Shown here: positions 1 to 8,835 of the stretch, in pieces | Numbering within the stretch: the stretch's first letter is position 1 | Layout: every line of letters begins with the position of its first letter | Source of the DNA: CAYTLW01 sp964438735 | GTDB lineage: Bacteria > Myxococcota_A > UBA9042 | DNA length: 64,000 nucleotides | Direction: 5' to 3' | NCBI GenBank assembly: GCA_964438735.1 | Contig: CAYTLW010000014.1 | Span: 1 to 64,000, forward strand | Notes under the pieces: generated by a model | Database searches by the model: none | What the model was told of the DNA's origin: nothing | What the model saw: the letters and a program-made list of their open reading frames with translations, nothing else | Program-made: the position numbers and the translations under genes

Positions 1-765
1 ATCGCCCTGCATCCGCCAGGTCATCAAGCCGGCCGCGATCAACGCCAGCGCGACCACGTGCAGCACCGCCAACCAGACCGTCAGGCCCGTCGTTCCCATC
101 AATGACAGGTCCGGATCAAAGGACGCGATCGTCACCAGCGAGTTGTGCGGCGCCAGCAGGCCGATGCGGTCGGACAGGTTGCCCAGGCCCATGTCGATCA
201 GCACGAGCCAGGCCAATCCCAAGGCGATGGCATGTTTGGTCACCGTACCCAGCAATACGAAGATCGAGGTGTAGGACAGCCCCGCGAGCACCGCTGCAGC
301 CAGCTGAAATGGCAGCCGGGCCGGGTCCGGGAGGATGCCGAAGGTGGCGGCACCACCGAAGATGCCCAGCGTGGCCAGGGCGGCGAAGATAGCGACTGCG
401 GCGGTGGTCGCCATCAGGCGCCCGATGGGCAGGGCCAGGGCGGCTCGTGGGCGCAACATGAAGGCGGCCAGGGCGCCGTGTTCGGCGTCGCTGCGGATGG
501 TGCCGACCCCCAGGGCGAGGCCGACGATGGCCACCGCACGCAGGGCGAAGGTCTCAAAGAAGGTGCTCACCACGTTGAAGGATTCGGGCGAGCTGTAGGC
601 CAGTCCGGCGGCGGCGATGGCCATCCCCAGCGCCAGCAGGGCGGTCGGCACGACGATGCGCAGGCGGGTGGTGCGCTGCAGGTGCAGGAGCAGGTGCAGG
701 CCGATGGCGCGCACCAGCGGCGGCGCGTCGGGGCGGGCGGTGGCAGGTGGCGCGTCGGCGGCCAT
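1..765 (-). CDS. ABC-2 type transporter permease, 3' end outside window
   Basis: The frame starts with ATG at 765 and stays open through the left edge, giving 255 visible residues and no stop. The protein is a hydrophobic multi-span membrane protein: a short polar N-terminus, then segments around residues 36-57, 75-90, 118-140 and further ones to the edge. The loop after the second segment (TIRSDAEHGALAAFMLRP, near residue 89) resembles the cytoplasmic coupling loop of ABC-2 exporters, where RxxExxxGxLxxLLxxP is usual. Its start overlaps the stop of the ATPase gene at 765-1691 (TGATG), so it is probably translationally coupled as the last gene of a four-gene operon. Substrate unknown. The assignment rests on topology, the coupling loop and neighbours; an accessory membrane subunit is the alternative. 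Confidence 0.75.
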   Translation of the reverse strand, partial: MAADAPPATARPDAPPLVRAIGLHLLLHLQRTTRLRIVVPTALLALGMAIAAAGLAYSSPESFNVVSTFFETFALRAVAIVGLALGVGTIRSDAEHGALAAFMLRPRAALALPIGRLMATTAAVAIFAALATLGIFGGAATFGILPDPARLPFQLAAAVLAGLSYTSIFVLLGTVTKHAIALGLAWLVLIDMGLGNLSDRIGLLAPHNSLVTIASFDPDLSLMGTTGLTVWLAVLHVVALALIAAGLMTWRMQGD

Positions 766-1691
766 CAGCGCACCTCCTGCGACAGGGACTTGAACAGGCT
801 GACCAGGTCATCGCCATCTGAACCCACCGACAACACCCGCGTCTGTGCGGCGACAACCGACGGCGGCAATGCGACCCCGAGGGCTGCCAGGTCGTCCGCC
901 TCCACCTCCAGAGCGTCGGCTTCGATACGCAGGACCTGTACCTCGGCGCGATCGAGCAGCTCGCGCCCCAGGCGCCGCGGCGCATCGCATTGAATGCGCA
1001 GCGAGGTGCCGCGATTGTGCAGCAACTGGCGAATCTCGCGCTGGCTGCCCGAGGCCACCATGCGGCCCTTGAAGAGCAGCACGAGCCGCGTGGCCAGGCT
1101 CTCCACCTCTTCGAGGATGTGGCTGCTGATGACCACGCAGGCGCCGTTCTCGGCGGCCTGGCGGACCCGCTCGGCGACTTTCATGCGCCAGACAGGATCC
1201 AGCGCGGTCATGGGCTCGTCCAGCAGCAGCAGGTCGGCCGGCACGGCGAAGGCCTGGGCCAGTTTGACGCGCTGACGTTGACCGCGGGAGAGCTGAGCGA
1301 TGGGCCGATCGAGCTGCTCGTCCAGCCCCAGCCCACGCAAGGTCTCGTCGGCGCGGTCGGACGCGTCGGCGTTGGAGAAACCGCTGCAGGACAGCAGCAT
1401 GGTCAGCCATTGATGGGGCGTCTCGCGGACCGGCAGGGCGTCGCCATCGGACGACATGGCGACCCGATTGTCGAGCGCAGGATGCCGCCGCGGGTGGCCC
1501 TTGAACCAGGACAGCCGGCCGGTGGAGGGTCGGATCAATCCCGCGGCCAGGCGCAAGAACGTCGTCTTGCCCGCGCCGTTGGGGCCCAGCAGGCCGATGA
1601 GACCCGGCTGCAGCTGCACGGTGACGTCCAGCAAGGCGACCCGAGCGCCAAACCGCCGGGTGACCCGCTCCATGGCCAGGCAGGCGCTCAT
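765..1691 (-). CDS. ABC transporter ATP-binding protein
   Basis: This 308-residue protein is a nucleotide-binding subunit of an ABC-2 exporter. Walker A is GPNGAGKTT near residue 40, the signature is LSRGQRQR, and Walker B is LLLLDEP followed by MTALDP. A switch histidine follows in VVISSHILEEVE. The C-terminal third is a regulatory extension of the kind found in drug, copper-linked (NosF) and gliding-type ATPases. The ATG at 1691 overlaps the upstream permease stop by four bases (ATGA), which fixes the start; the frame continues upstream but that part is antisense-like shadow of the permease. It pairs with the permeases on either side. A second ATPase lies two genes upstream, so the operon encodes either a heteromeric exporter or two related ones. 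Confidence 0.93.
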   Translation of the reverse strand: MSACLAMERVTRRFGARVALLDVTVQLQPGLIGLLGPNGAGKTTFLRLAAGLIRPSTGRLSWFKGHPRRHPALDNRVAMSSDGDALPVRETPHQWLTMLLSCSGFSNADASDRADETLRGLGLDEQLDRPIAQLSRGQRQRVKLAQAFAVPADLLLLDEPMTALDPVWRMKVAERVRQAAENGACVVISSHILEEVESLATRLVLLFKGRMVASGSQREIRQLLHNRGTSLRIQCDAPRRLGRELLDRAEVQVLRIEADALEVEADDLAALGVALPPSVVAAQTRVLSVGSDGDDLVSLFKSLSQEVR

Positions 1692-2664
1692 GTGCGCCCC
1701 CTGCCCAGGGGTGGGTCGGCGATGAAGCGAGCGAGGGCGAACCAGCCGGCGATGGCCAGCACGACCCACAGACCCAATCCAGCCGCGGCGTCCAGGACCA
1801 CAAAGTCGGGCGCGTCGGCTGCGTCCACGGCCATGGTGGCGAAGCGGATCGGCGACAGCAGGGCGTGATGCAGGTCGACTGAGCGGGCCAGGGAGTTCCG
1901 TCCCCAGACCAGCTGCATCACCCAGCTCACGCCAACGCTGCCGATGAGGCCGCCGCCCAGCACAAGGCCGGCGGCGGAGGGATTGCGCATCAGGGCGCCG
2001 CAGGCCAGGGCCACCAGCGTGGACATGGCCGCCATGAGGACCGCCGCGACGCCGATGGCCAGGGCGAGCAATGGCCAGATGGGCCAGCCCGCGGCGCCGA
2101 AAGCGGTGCCAGGCAGCTGCCAACCAAAACCAACCAGGTGGGCGAGCAGGGTCAGCCAGCCGGGCAGGGCCAGGCCGACGGCAGCCACGATGGCGGCGGA
2201 GAGCAGGCGGGCCTGCAGGTAGTGTCCGCGGCGGATGGGCCGCGAGAAGTAGAGGATCAAGGCACCGGCGCGTGTATCACGGGCGATCAGTGGCGCCACC
2301 AGGGCGACCTGGACCAACAGCAGCCAGGCGACGGTGAAGGCGAAGAGTAACTGCAGATTCTGCACCAGGAAGGCGGTCTGCTCCTCTGCCGGCACGGCGA
2401 TCGCGGCCAGGAATTGGGCGAAGCCGGTCGCCGTCTCAGGGTTACCGGACCAGGAACGCGCCAGGGCGTAGGAGACCATGCCCAGAGCCGGCAGCAGGCT
2501 CAGGCCCAGCAGGAGCTTGCGGCCCAGGCCATGGCTGAGATTGCGGGTGAACACGCCGGTGAGCGCGACCAGACGCTGGCGATCGGCGATGCGCTCGCCG
2601 GCAAAGGTGGAGAAGCCGGCAGGGCGCAGGAAGGCGCGCTCTTCGCCGGTCGGCGCGGGCGCCG

Positions 2665-2668
<4 letters not shown>
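1688..2668 (-). CDS. ABC-2 type transporter permease
   Basis: The 326-residue product has a polar N-terminus of about 45 residues and then six or more hydrophobic segments, the usual arrangement of an ABC-2 permease. The cytoplasmic coupling loop is visible as LIARDTRAGALILYFSRP, which matches the pattern of a charged residue pair followed by G-x-L-x-x-x-x-x-R-P in this family. Both ends overlap their neighbours by four bases (ATGA at 2665-2668 and 1688-1691), so the four genes are one transcript with coupled translation. The substrate cannot be read from the sequence. The ABC-2 class includes lipid, polysaccharide, antibiotic and copper-associated exporters. Confidence 0.88.
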
Positions 2669-3690
<1,022 letters not shown>

Positions 3691-4002
3691 CACCGGACCT
3701 CCGCCACAGGACGCCGGACGGACCACCGCACGGCATTGGGCAAGGGGCGCAGTGTCGCATACCGCGATCGCTGCGCAAAGCTGCCCGGGTTCGAAGGAAA
3801 AGCGCTGCGATCCCGTGCCCCAACGGCGCAGAATTCCAACGCTGTCGCCATTGACATCCGGAGCGGTTCGGGGATAGGACTACGGCGCCCGGCCCGCCTT
3901 TGGGCCGCGCGTGCCTACCGGGCGGGCGCATCAACGCAACCGCCCGCCTCGAACCACACGCCTTGGCGCGGCCCCATGACCGCGCGTATCTGACGGAGAT
4001 CC
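3691..4002. other. Divergent intergenic region
   Basis: These 312 bases separate the leftward ABC operon from the rightward Cys-rich lipoprotein. No convincing coding frame lies here. A sigma-70-like promoter for the rightward genes is at 3851-3878 (separate entry). Promoter elements for the ABC operon should be near 3720-3800, but I cannot point to a clear one. Confidence 0.5.
3851..3878 (+). promoter_or_regulatory. Sigma-70-like promoter candidate for the Cys-rich lipoprotein/Pal cluster
   Basis: TTGACA at 3851-3856 is a perfect -35 hexamer. GATAGG at 3873-3878, 16 bases on, is a weak -10 (three of six consensus positions). Transcription would start near 3885 and leave a leader of about 115 bases before the ATG at 4003. 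Confidence 0.4.
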
Positions 4003-4362
4003 ATGATGAAGGCCTTCAAGATCCTGCTCACCCTCGCCCTGGCCATCGGCCTGTGCACCGCGGTTGCCTGCGGCGGCTCCAAGACCAAGGAAGCCCCGAA
4101 GACGGCGGTCGAGAAGCCCGTGCCCGCGCCCGAGGCCACCAAGGCGCCGACCTACCCGAACTGCGAGACCGACGCCCATTGCGCCAGCAAGGGCACCGTC
4201 TGCGTCACCGGCAAGTGCGTGCAGTGCCGCGAAGACGCGCAGTGCAACAGCCTCGGCCCCTGCGGCCGCTGCAAAGCCAACGCCTGCGTCAAGGAAGAGG
4301 GCTGCTGCGCCAGCGATGGCGACTGCACCAAGGGACGCTGCCGCGGCGGCAAGTGCGTCTGA
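4003..4362 (+). CDS. Small cysteine-rich lipoprotein
   Basis: The 119-residue product has a signal peptide ending in a lipobox-like AVAC at about residue 23, so it is probably lipid-anchored in the envelope. After a Pro/Ala/Lys-rich spacer come about 12 cysteines in short spacing (YPNCETDAHCASKGTVC, then KCVQC, then GPCGRCKANAC and GCCASDGDC). This pattern is shared with the N-terminal half of the Pal-like protein encoded 134 bases downstream (YPNCANDGHCKTKGEYC). I infer that the two genes share a duplicated disulfide-rich module. GGAG lies four bases before the ATG at 4003 and seven before a second ATG at 4006; either could be used. Function unknown. Confidence 0.85.
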   Translation: MMKAFKILLTLALAIGLCTAVACGGSKTKEAPKTAVEKPVPAPEATKAPTYPNCETDAHCASKGTVCVTGKCVQCREDAQCNSLGPCGRCKANACVKEEGCCASDGDCTKGRCRGGKCV

Positions 4363-4496
4363 GGCCGGATTCGACGCCGACGTCGGCGATTCATCGCCGG
4401 CGTCGGCCCAGCCTGCCCTCTCCTGACAACGGCTGAGGGCGACCGCACACGCGACCCGCCGTACGCCGCGACCTGCGTACCGCGAGGAGATGTTCG

Positions 4497-5306
4497 ATGC
4501 ACCCGACCCTGGCCCCACGTACCCACCGCGGCCCCGTGCTGAGCGCCGTGCTCGCCGGCGCCATGATGTTGGCGCTCGTCCTGGCCGTGGGCTGCGGCCC
4601 GAAGTACCCCAATTGCGCCAATGACGGCCATTGCAAGACCAAGGGAGAGTACTGCGTCGACAAGAAGTGCGTGCAGTGTCGACAGACAAGCCATTGCGCC
4701 AACGCCGGCACCGACCCGTGCGTGATCTGCGAAAAAGGCGCCTGCGCTCGCAAGCCGGGCTGCTGCGCCAACAACCTGGACTGCCCCAGCGGCAAGAAGT
4801 GCTCCGAGACCCGCTGCGTGGCCGAGTGCGCCAGTGATCAGGACTGCCCCGCTGGCAAGACCTGCAACGAAGACGGCGCCTGCATCGCCGAGGTCGCCGG
4901 CTGCACAGGTCCCGCCGATTGCGCGGGCGGGCTCAGCTGCGTGGAGGGCAAGTGCGTCAACGCCGAAGGCGAGTGCCAGATCGTGACCGTGCACTTCGAC
5001 TTCAACGAGAGCCTGCTCACCACCGACGCTCAGGATGCCATCGGCGCCAACTACAAGTGCATGAAGGAAAAGAAGATGTCCAAGAGGATCATCCTCGAGG
5101 GCCATTGCGATGAGCGCGGCACCGACGCCTACAACCTGGAATTGGGCAACCGACGCGCTCGCGCGGTACGCAAATACCTGCGCCAGATCGCCCCGAAGTC
5201 CAAGGTCCAGACCGTCTCGTATGGCAAGACCCGGCCCACCTGTCACCAGCAGGAAGATAGCTGCTGGTCGCGCAATCGCCGGGTCGTGTTCAAGTTCCGC
5301 AAATAA
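4497..5306 (+). CDS. Pal/OmpA-family lipoprotein with cysteine-rich N-terminal region
   Basis: A long signal region ends in a lipobox-like AVGC (about residue 33), so this is a predicted outer-membrane lipoprotein. Residues 37-160 are a cysteine-rich domain of several CxxDxDCxxGxxC-type repeats. Residues 165-269 are an OmpA/Pal peptidoglycan-binding domain with the hallmark GHCDERGTDAYNLELG and NRRARAV. Known Pal proteins bind peptidoglycan and the Tol complex through this domain. Most Pal proteins have only a short flexible linker in place of the Cys-rich region, so this architecture is unusual. GAGGAG lies seven bases before the ATG. A CpoB-like gene follows, as in tol-pal operons, but no tolQRAB genes are in the window. 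Confidence 0.9.
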   Translation: MHPTLAPRTHRGPVLSAVLAGAMMLALVLAVGCGPKYPNCANDGHCKTKGEYCVDKKCVQCRQTSHCANAGTDPCVICEKGACARKPGCCANNLDCPSGKKCSETRCVAECASDQDCPAGKTCNEDGACIAEVAGCTGPADCAGGLSCVEGKCVNAEGECQIVTVHFDFNESLLTTDAQDAIGANYKCMKEKKMSKRIILEGHCDERGTDAYNLELGNRRARAVRKYLRQIAPKSKVQTVSYGKTRPTCHQQEDSCWSRNRRVVFKFRK

Positions 5307-5360
5307 ACCAGCGGCCGCCTCGTGCCTTGAGGCCCGCCGCCGCGCCCGATGGGCTGCAGC

Positions 5361-6278
5361 ATGATCCGCCCGCACCTGCTCAGCTGCCTGTTGGCCCTCT
5401 CCTTCGCCCTGCCGGGCTGCATCGTCACCAGCGGTCGCATGGCCACGCTGGAGGGCCGAGTCTCCAAGCTCGAAAAGGAGCGCTCGGCCCTGATCGCCGA
5501 CCTGCAGCGCGAGCAGAAACGCCTGCGCCGTCTGCACGACGAGATCGAGCGCTCCACCGGCCACCTGCGCCACAGCGGCGCGCGCATCACCACCCGCATC
5601 GACCAGCTCGAACAGCGCCTCAAGCAGTTGCGCGGCGAGCTCGAGGTCTACGGACATCGCATGGGCGGCGTCGGCCGTCTCAGCAGCCGCTATGGCAAGG
5701 ATATCGACCAGCTCCAACGACGCATTTCCAGGCTCATCGCCGATCTACGCGACCGCGCCGGCATCGCCATCCTGGCCTTGCCCAAGGACCTTCCCGAGCA
5801 AGCCGATGATTGGGTGAAGCTGGCCCAGTTGCGCTTCGACCAGGGCGAGGTCCGGGTCGCCGAGGCGATCGCCAAGGAGTGCGACAAGCGCTTCGCCGGC
5901 TCGATGCAGGCGGGTGAGTGCGGGCTGATCCGCGCGCGGGTGTACTTCGAGGAGCATCGATTCGACGAGGCCATCAAGACGTTGCAGGCGGTGCACGACG
6001 CGCAGGGCGGCAAGGCCGTCGAGGTGGTCGGCAAGTCGCTGCTGGCCATCGGCCAGGTGCTGGCGGCAGAGGGCAAGTGCTCGGACGCCCTCAACGTGCT
6101 GGACTACCTGCGCCGTGACCTGGCCAAGCTGCCCCAGGCCAAGCTCGCCCGAAAACGCCGCAACGGGGTCAAGAAGAGTTGCAAGGCGGGCGTCATGCGC
6201 CTGCCCGAGCGTACGTCTGGCAGCCTCAAGGCCGCCCCGGTGCCGCCTCCTGGGGCGGCGTCGCCCACCGGTCGATGA
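5361..6278 (+). CDS. CpoB/YbgF-like lipoprotein with coiled coil and helical repeats
   Basis: The protein has a signal peptide ending in a lipobox-like LPGC. A heptad-rich coiled coil follows (about residues 25-125, LEGRVSKLEKERSALIADL and following). A C-terminal helical-repeat region follows, with TPR-like blocks beginning near DDWVKLAQLRFDQG, and a proline-rich tail ends the protein. Coiled coil plus TPR is the architecture of CpoB, which links Tol-Pal to peptidoglycan synthesis at the septum. Its position right after a Pal-like gene supports that role, though sequence similarity to CpoB is not strong by eye. I use ATG 5361, which gives a normal signal peptide; ATG 5349 in the same frame adds MGCS. 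No strong ribosome-binding site is seen for either. Confidence 0.8.
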   Translation: MIRPHLLSCLLALSFALPGCIVTSGRMATLEGRVSKLEKERSALIADLQREQKRLRRLHDEIERSTGHLRHSGARITTRIDQLEQRLKQLRGELEVYGHRMGGVGRLSSRYGKDIDQLQRRISRLIADLRDRAGIAILALPKDLPEQADDWVKLAQLRFDQGEVRVAEAIAKECDKRFAGSMQAGECGLIRARVYFEEHRFDEAIKTLQAVHDAQGGKAVEVVGKSLLAIGQVLAAEGKCSDALNVLDYLRRDLAKLPQAKLARKRRNGVKKSCKAGVMRLPERTSGSLKAAPVPPPGAASPTGR

Positions 6279-6291
6279 GCGCTGCCCCATC

Positions 6292-8208
6292 ATGACCGCC
6301 GACGCGCCCACCCACGCGCTTGGTCGCTGGCCGCTCATCGTGGTCGGCGGCGGACACGCAGGCTGCGAGGCCGCCCTCGCCGGCGCCCGGTCGGGCATCC
6401 CCACCCTGCTGCTGACCCAGTCGGTCGATCGCATCGGCTGGATGAGCTGCAACCCGGCCATTGGCGGCGTCGGCAAGTCCCATCTGGTGGCCGAGATCGA
6501 CGCCCTGGGCGGCGAGATGGCGCGCAATACCGACCGCGCAGGCGTGCACTACAAGTTGCTCAACGCTTCCCGGGGGCCAGCCGTGCGGGCCATGCGCGTG
6601 CAGTGCGACAAGCTCGCCTACGCCACCGCCCTGCGGCAGGTGCTCGAAGCCCAGGCGGACCTGGCCATCAAGCAGGCCACCGTGACGCGTCTATGGCTGG
6701 ACGAAGGCCGCTTGCGCGGCGTGCAGACCGGCCATGGCATCCGATTCGAGGCCGATGCGGTGATCCTGACCGCGGGCACCTTCCTGACCGCCATCTGCCA
6801 TACCGGCGACAGCCGCGAGCGCGGCGGCCGGGCGGGTGAAGGCAGCGACAACGATCTGGGCGCCCAGCTGCGCGACCTCGGCGTCGCCACAGGACGCCAC
6901 AAGACCGGCACTTGCCCGCGCCTGGACGCGCGCACCATCAACTGGTCGGCCCTGGCCATCGACGCCGGGCTGAAGGCGCCGCCGCCCATGGCCCGCCGAG
7001 GCGATCCGGTGCAATTGCCCCAGATGGACTGCCACGTCGCCCATACCAACCGGCGCACGCATGACATCATCCGCGCCGCGCTGCCCCGCTCGCCCCTGTT
7101 TTCGGGCGCCATCGATGGCACCGGCCCGCGTTACTGCCCGTCCATCGAGGACAAGGTGGTTCGTTTCGCCGATCGCGACAGCCACCAGCTCTTCCTGGAG
7201 CGCGAGGGCTGGCAGACATCCGAGGTCTACCTCAGCGGCCTGTCCACCTCCCTGCCGGCAGATGCCCAGATCGACCTGGTGCACTCCATTGAGGGCCTGG
7301 AGGAGGCCGAGATCGTGCGCTTCGGCTATGCAGTGGAGTACGACACTATCGACCCACGTCAGCTCGATCGCGGCCTGCAACTACGCGCCCTGCCCGGGCT
7401 CTTCCTGGCCGGCCAGGTCAACGGCACCAGCGGTTACGAAGAGGCGGCCGCCCAGGGCCTGGTGGCCGCGTTGGGCGCGGTGGCGCTGCTGCGTCAACAG
7501 GAGCCGCCGCGAATCGAGCGTACAGACGCCTATATCGGCGTGCTGATCGACGACCTGATCACCCGCGGAGGGGACGAGCCCTACCGCATGTTCACCTCTC
7601 GGGCCGAACATCGCCTGAGCCTGCGCATCGGCAGCGCCGATCGCCGATTGACGCCCCTGGGTCGCCGCCTGGGCCTGGTGACGGACGCCGACTGGTCGGC
7701 CTTCGAAGCCCGTCAACGACGCCTGGACGCTGCGCGCAACCTGCTCGACAAGACCATGTTGCACCCGACCGCGGAGCTGCAGGCCCGGATCTTGGCCCTG
7801 GGCGATGGCGGCCTGCGCACGCCCACCTCCCTGGCAGGGCTGCTGCGGCGCCCCAAGGTGGCCTGGGCGGACATCGCTGACCTGTTGCCCGAGGGCTTGC
7901 GACAAGGCGGCGATCCCGGTCCGCTGAGCGAAGCCGAGTCCGACGAACTCATCACCGAGAGCCGCTACCAGGGCTACATCGAGCGGGAGAAGCAGCGCCT
8001 GGAGCGGACCCGGAAGGCCGGCTCGGTGCGCCTGCCGGATGACCTGGACTACAGCGCAGTCGGCGGACTGTCGGCCGAAGCGGTGGAGAAGCTGCAGCGG
8101 GTGCGACCCGATACGTTGGGCCAGGCCGGGCGCATTCCTGGGTTGACCGCGGGCGCGCTGCAGGCGCTGGCGGTGCATATCGAGCTGCGTCGGCGGCGGC
8201 GCGTCTGA
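6292..8208 (+). CDS. mnmG: tRNA uridine-5-carboxymethylaminomethyl modification enzyme MnmG (GidA)
   Basis: At 638 residues this is a full-length MnmG. With MnmE it installs the cmnm5/mnm5 group on wobble uridines of some tRNAs. Visible motifs are the FAD-binding VVGGGHAGCEAALAGAR near the N-terminus, MSCNPAIGGVGKSHLVAEID, GPRYCPSIEDKVVRFADR, GQVNGTSGYEEAAAQGL and EPYRMFTSRAEHRLSLR, all highly conserved in the family. The usual KTGTPPR reads KTGTCPR here. The start at 6292 is 13 bases after the stop of the CpoB-like gene; the frame is open upstream but lacks family similarity there. Unlike many genomes, no rsmG or parAB follows. Confidence 0.97.
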   Translation: MTADAPTHALGRWPLIVVGGGHAGCEAALAGARSGIPTLLLTQSVDRIGWMSCNPAIGGVGKSHLVAEIDALGGEMARNTDRAGVHYKLLNASRGPAVRAMRVQCDKLAYATALRQVLEAQADLAIKQATVTRLWLDEGRLRGVQTGHGIRFEADAVILTAGTFLTAICHTGDSRERGGRAGEGSDNDLGAQLRDLGVATGRHKTGTCPRLDARTINWSALAIDAGLKAPPPMARRGDPVQLPQMDCHVAHTNRRTHDIIRAALPRSPLFSGAIDGTGPRYCPSIEDKVVRFADRDSHQLFLEREGWQTSEVYLSGLSTSLPADAQIDLVHSIEGLEEAEIVRFGYAVEYDTIDPRQLDRGLQLRALPGLFLAGQVNGTSGYEEAAAQGLVAALGAVALLRQQEPPRIERTDAYIGVLIDDLITRGGDEPYRMFTSRAEHRLSLRIGSADRRLTPLGRRLGLVTDADWSAFEARQRRLDAARNLLDKTMLHPTAELQARILALGDGGLRTPTSLAGLLRRPKVAWADIADLLPEGLRQGGDPGPLSEAESDELITESRYQGYIEREKQRLERTRKAGSVRLPDDLDYSAVGGLSAEAVEKLQRVRPDTLGQAGRIPGLTAGALQALAVHIELRRRRRV

Positions 8209-8243
8209 GCGGGAACGCGTCTGGATTCAGCGGCGCCCTGCGC

Positions 8244-8651
8244 TCAGGTCGCGCCACCGGCCAGCAAGGTCGGCAGGTAGGCTCGATCGGAGACGGTGAT
8301 GTGCGTCACCAGCCAGCCGCTGAGATAGTCCATCAGCGGCTCGCTCACCGTCAGCGAACCCGCTTCGAAGCGATCGCGATAGATCTCGATCTGGTCGGTG
8401 AAGATCTGGTGCTCGTGGTGATGTTCAGCCTTGGCCTCGTAGCCATAACGCTCCAGCAGCACTTCCTCGGTACGGAAATGCGTGTGGGTGTAGGCCACCA
8501 ACTCTGCCATCGTCACGGTCATCTGCTCCTGCGTGCGGCCTTCGTCCATCGCCGTGCCGAGCTCGTTGATCAGGTTCACAAGACCGCGGTGTTGCTTGTC
8601 GACGATGCCGATGCCGATTTCGATTCCGGGACCCCACTTCACCCTTGCCAT
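8244..8651 (-). CDS. Bacteriohemerythrin
   Basis: This 135-residue protein matches the hemerythrin four-helix bundle, an O2-binding non-haem di-iron protein. The iron ligands are in the expected places: His21, His58 (THFRTEE), Glu62, His77 and His81 (HHHEH region), His117 and Asp122 (HITVSD). Length fits single-domain bacterial hemerythrins, which store or deliver oxygen or sense it. The start at 8651 has GGAG six bases before it and gives the canonical MARVKW N-terminus; the longer open frame to 8753 has no such signal. It is transcribed convergently with mnmG and divergently from the large surface protein at 8836. Confidence 0.95.
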   Translation of the reverse strand: MARVKWGPGIEIGIGIVDKQHRGLVNLINELGTAMDEGRTQEQMTVTMAELVAYTHTHFRTEEVLLERYGYEAKAEHHHEHQIFTDQIEIYRDRFEAGSLTVSEPLMDYLSGWLVTHITVSDRAYLPTLLAGGAT

Positions 8652-8835
8652 GCTCTTCTCCCAGGTGGCGCTCGCGCCCACCTCAAGTCGCGTACACATT
8701 GCCCATGACGGATGGGCTGGCGAAACGCTAGGGTCCGACAGGGGTAGATTCAATTCAAAGGTTCGATTTGACGACCTGAACGCCGGTCCGCATCCTGCTC
8801 GGGATCCGGCAAATGCGCCGTGTTCTCACACAGGC

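Noticed and set aside
145..993. Plus-strand open frame at the left edge
   Set aside because: Composition is Gly/Gln/Arg-rich nonsense; the minus strand carries the ABC permease and ATPase with real motifs and coupled overlaps.
6292..8835. Replication origin next to mnmG
   Set aside because: No dnaA, dnaN, rsmG or parAB genes and no DnaA-box cluster or AT-rich unwinding element is visible.
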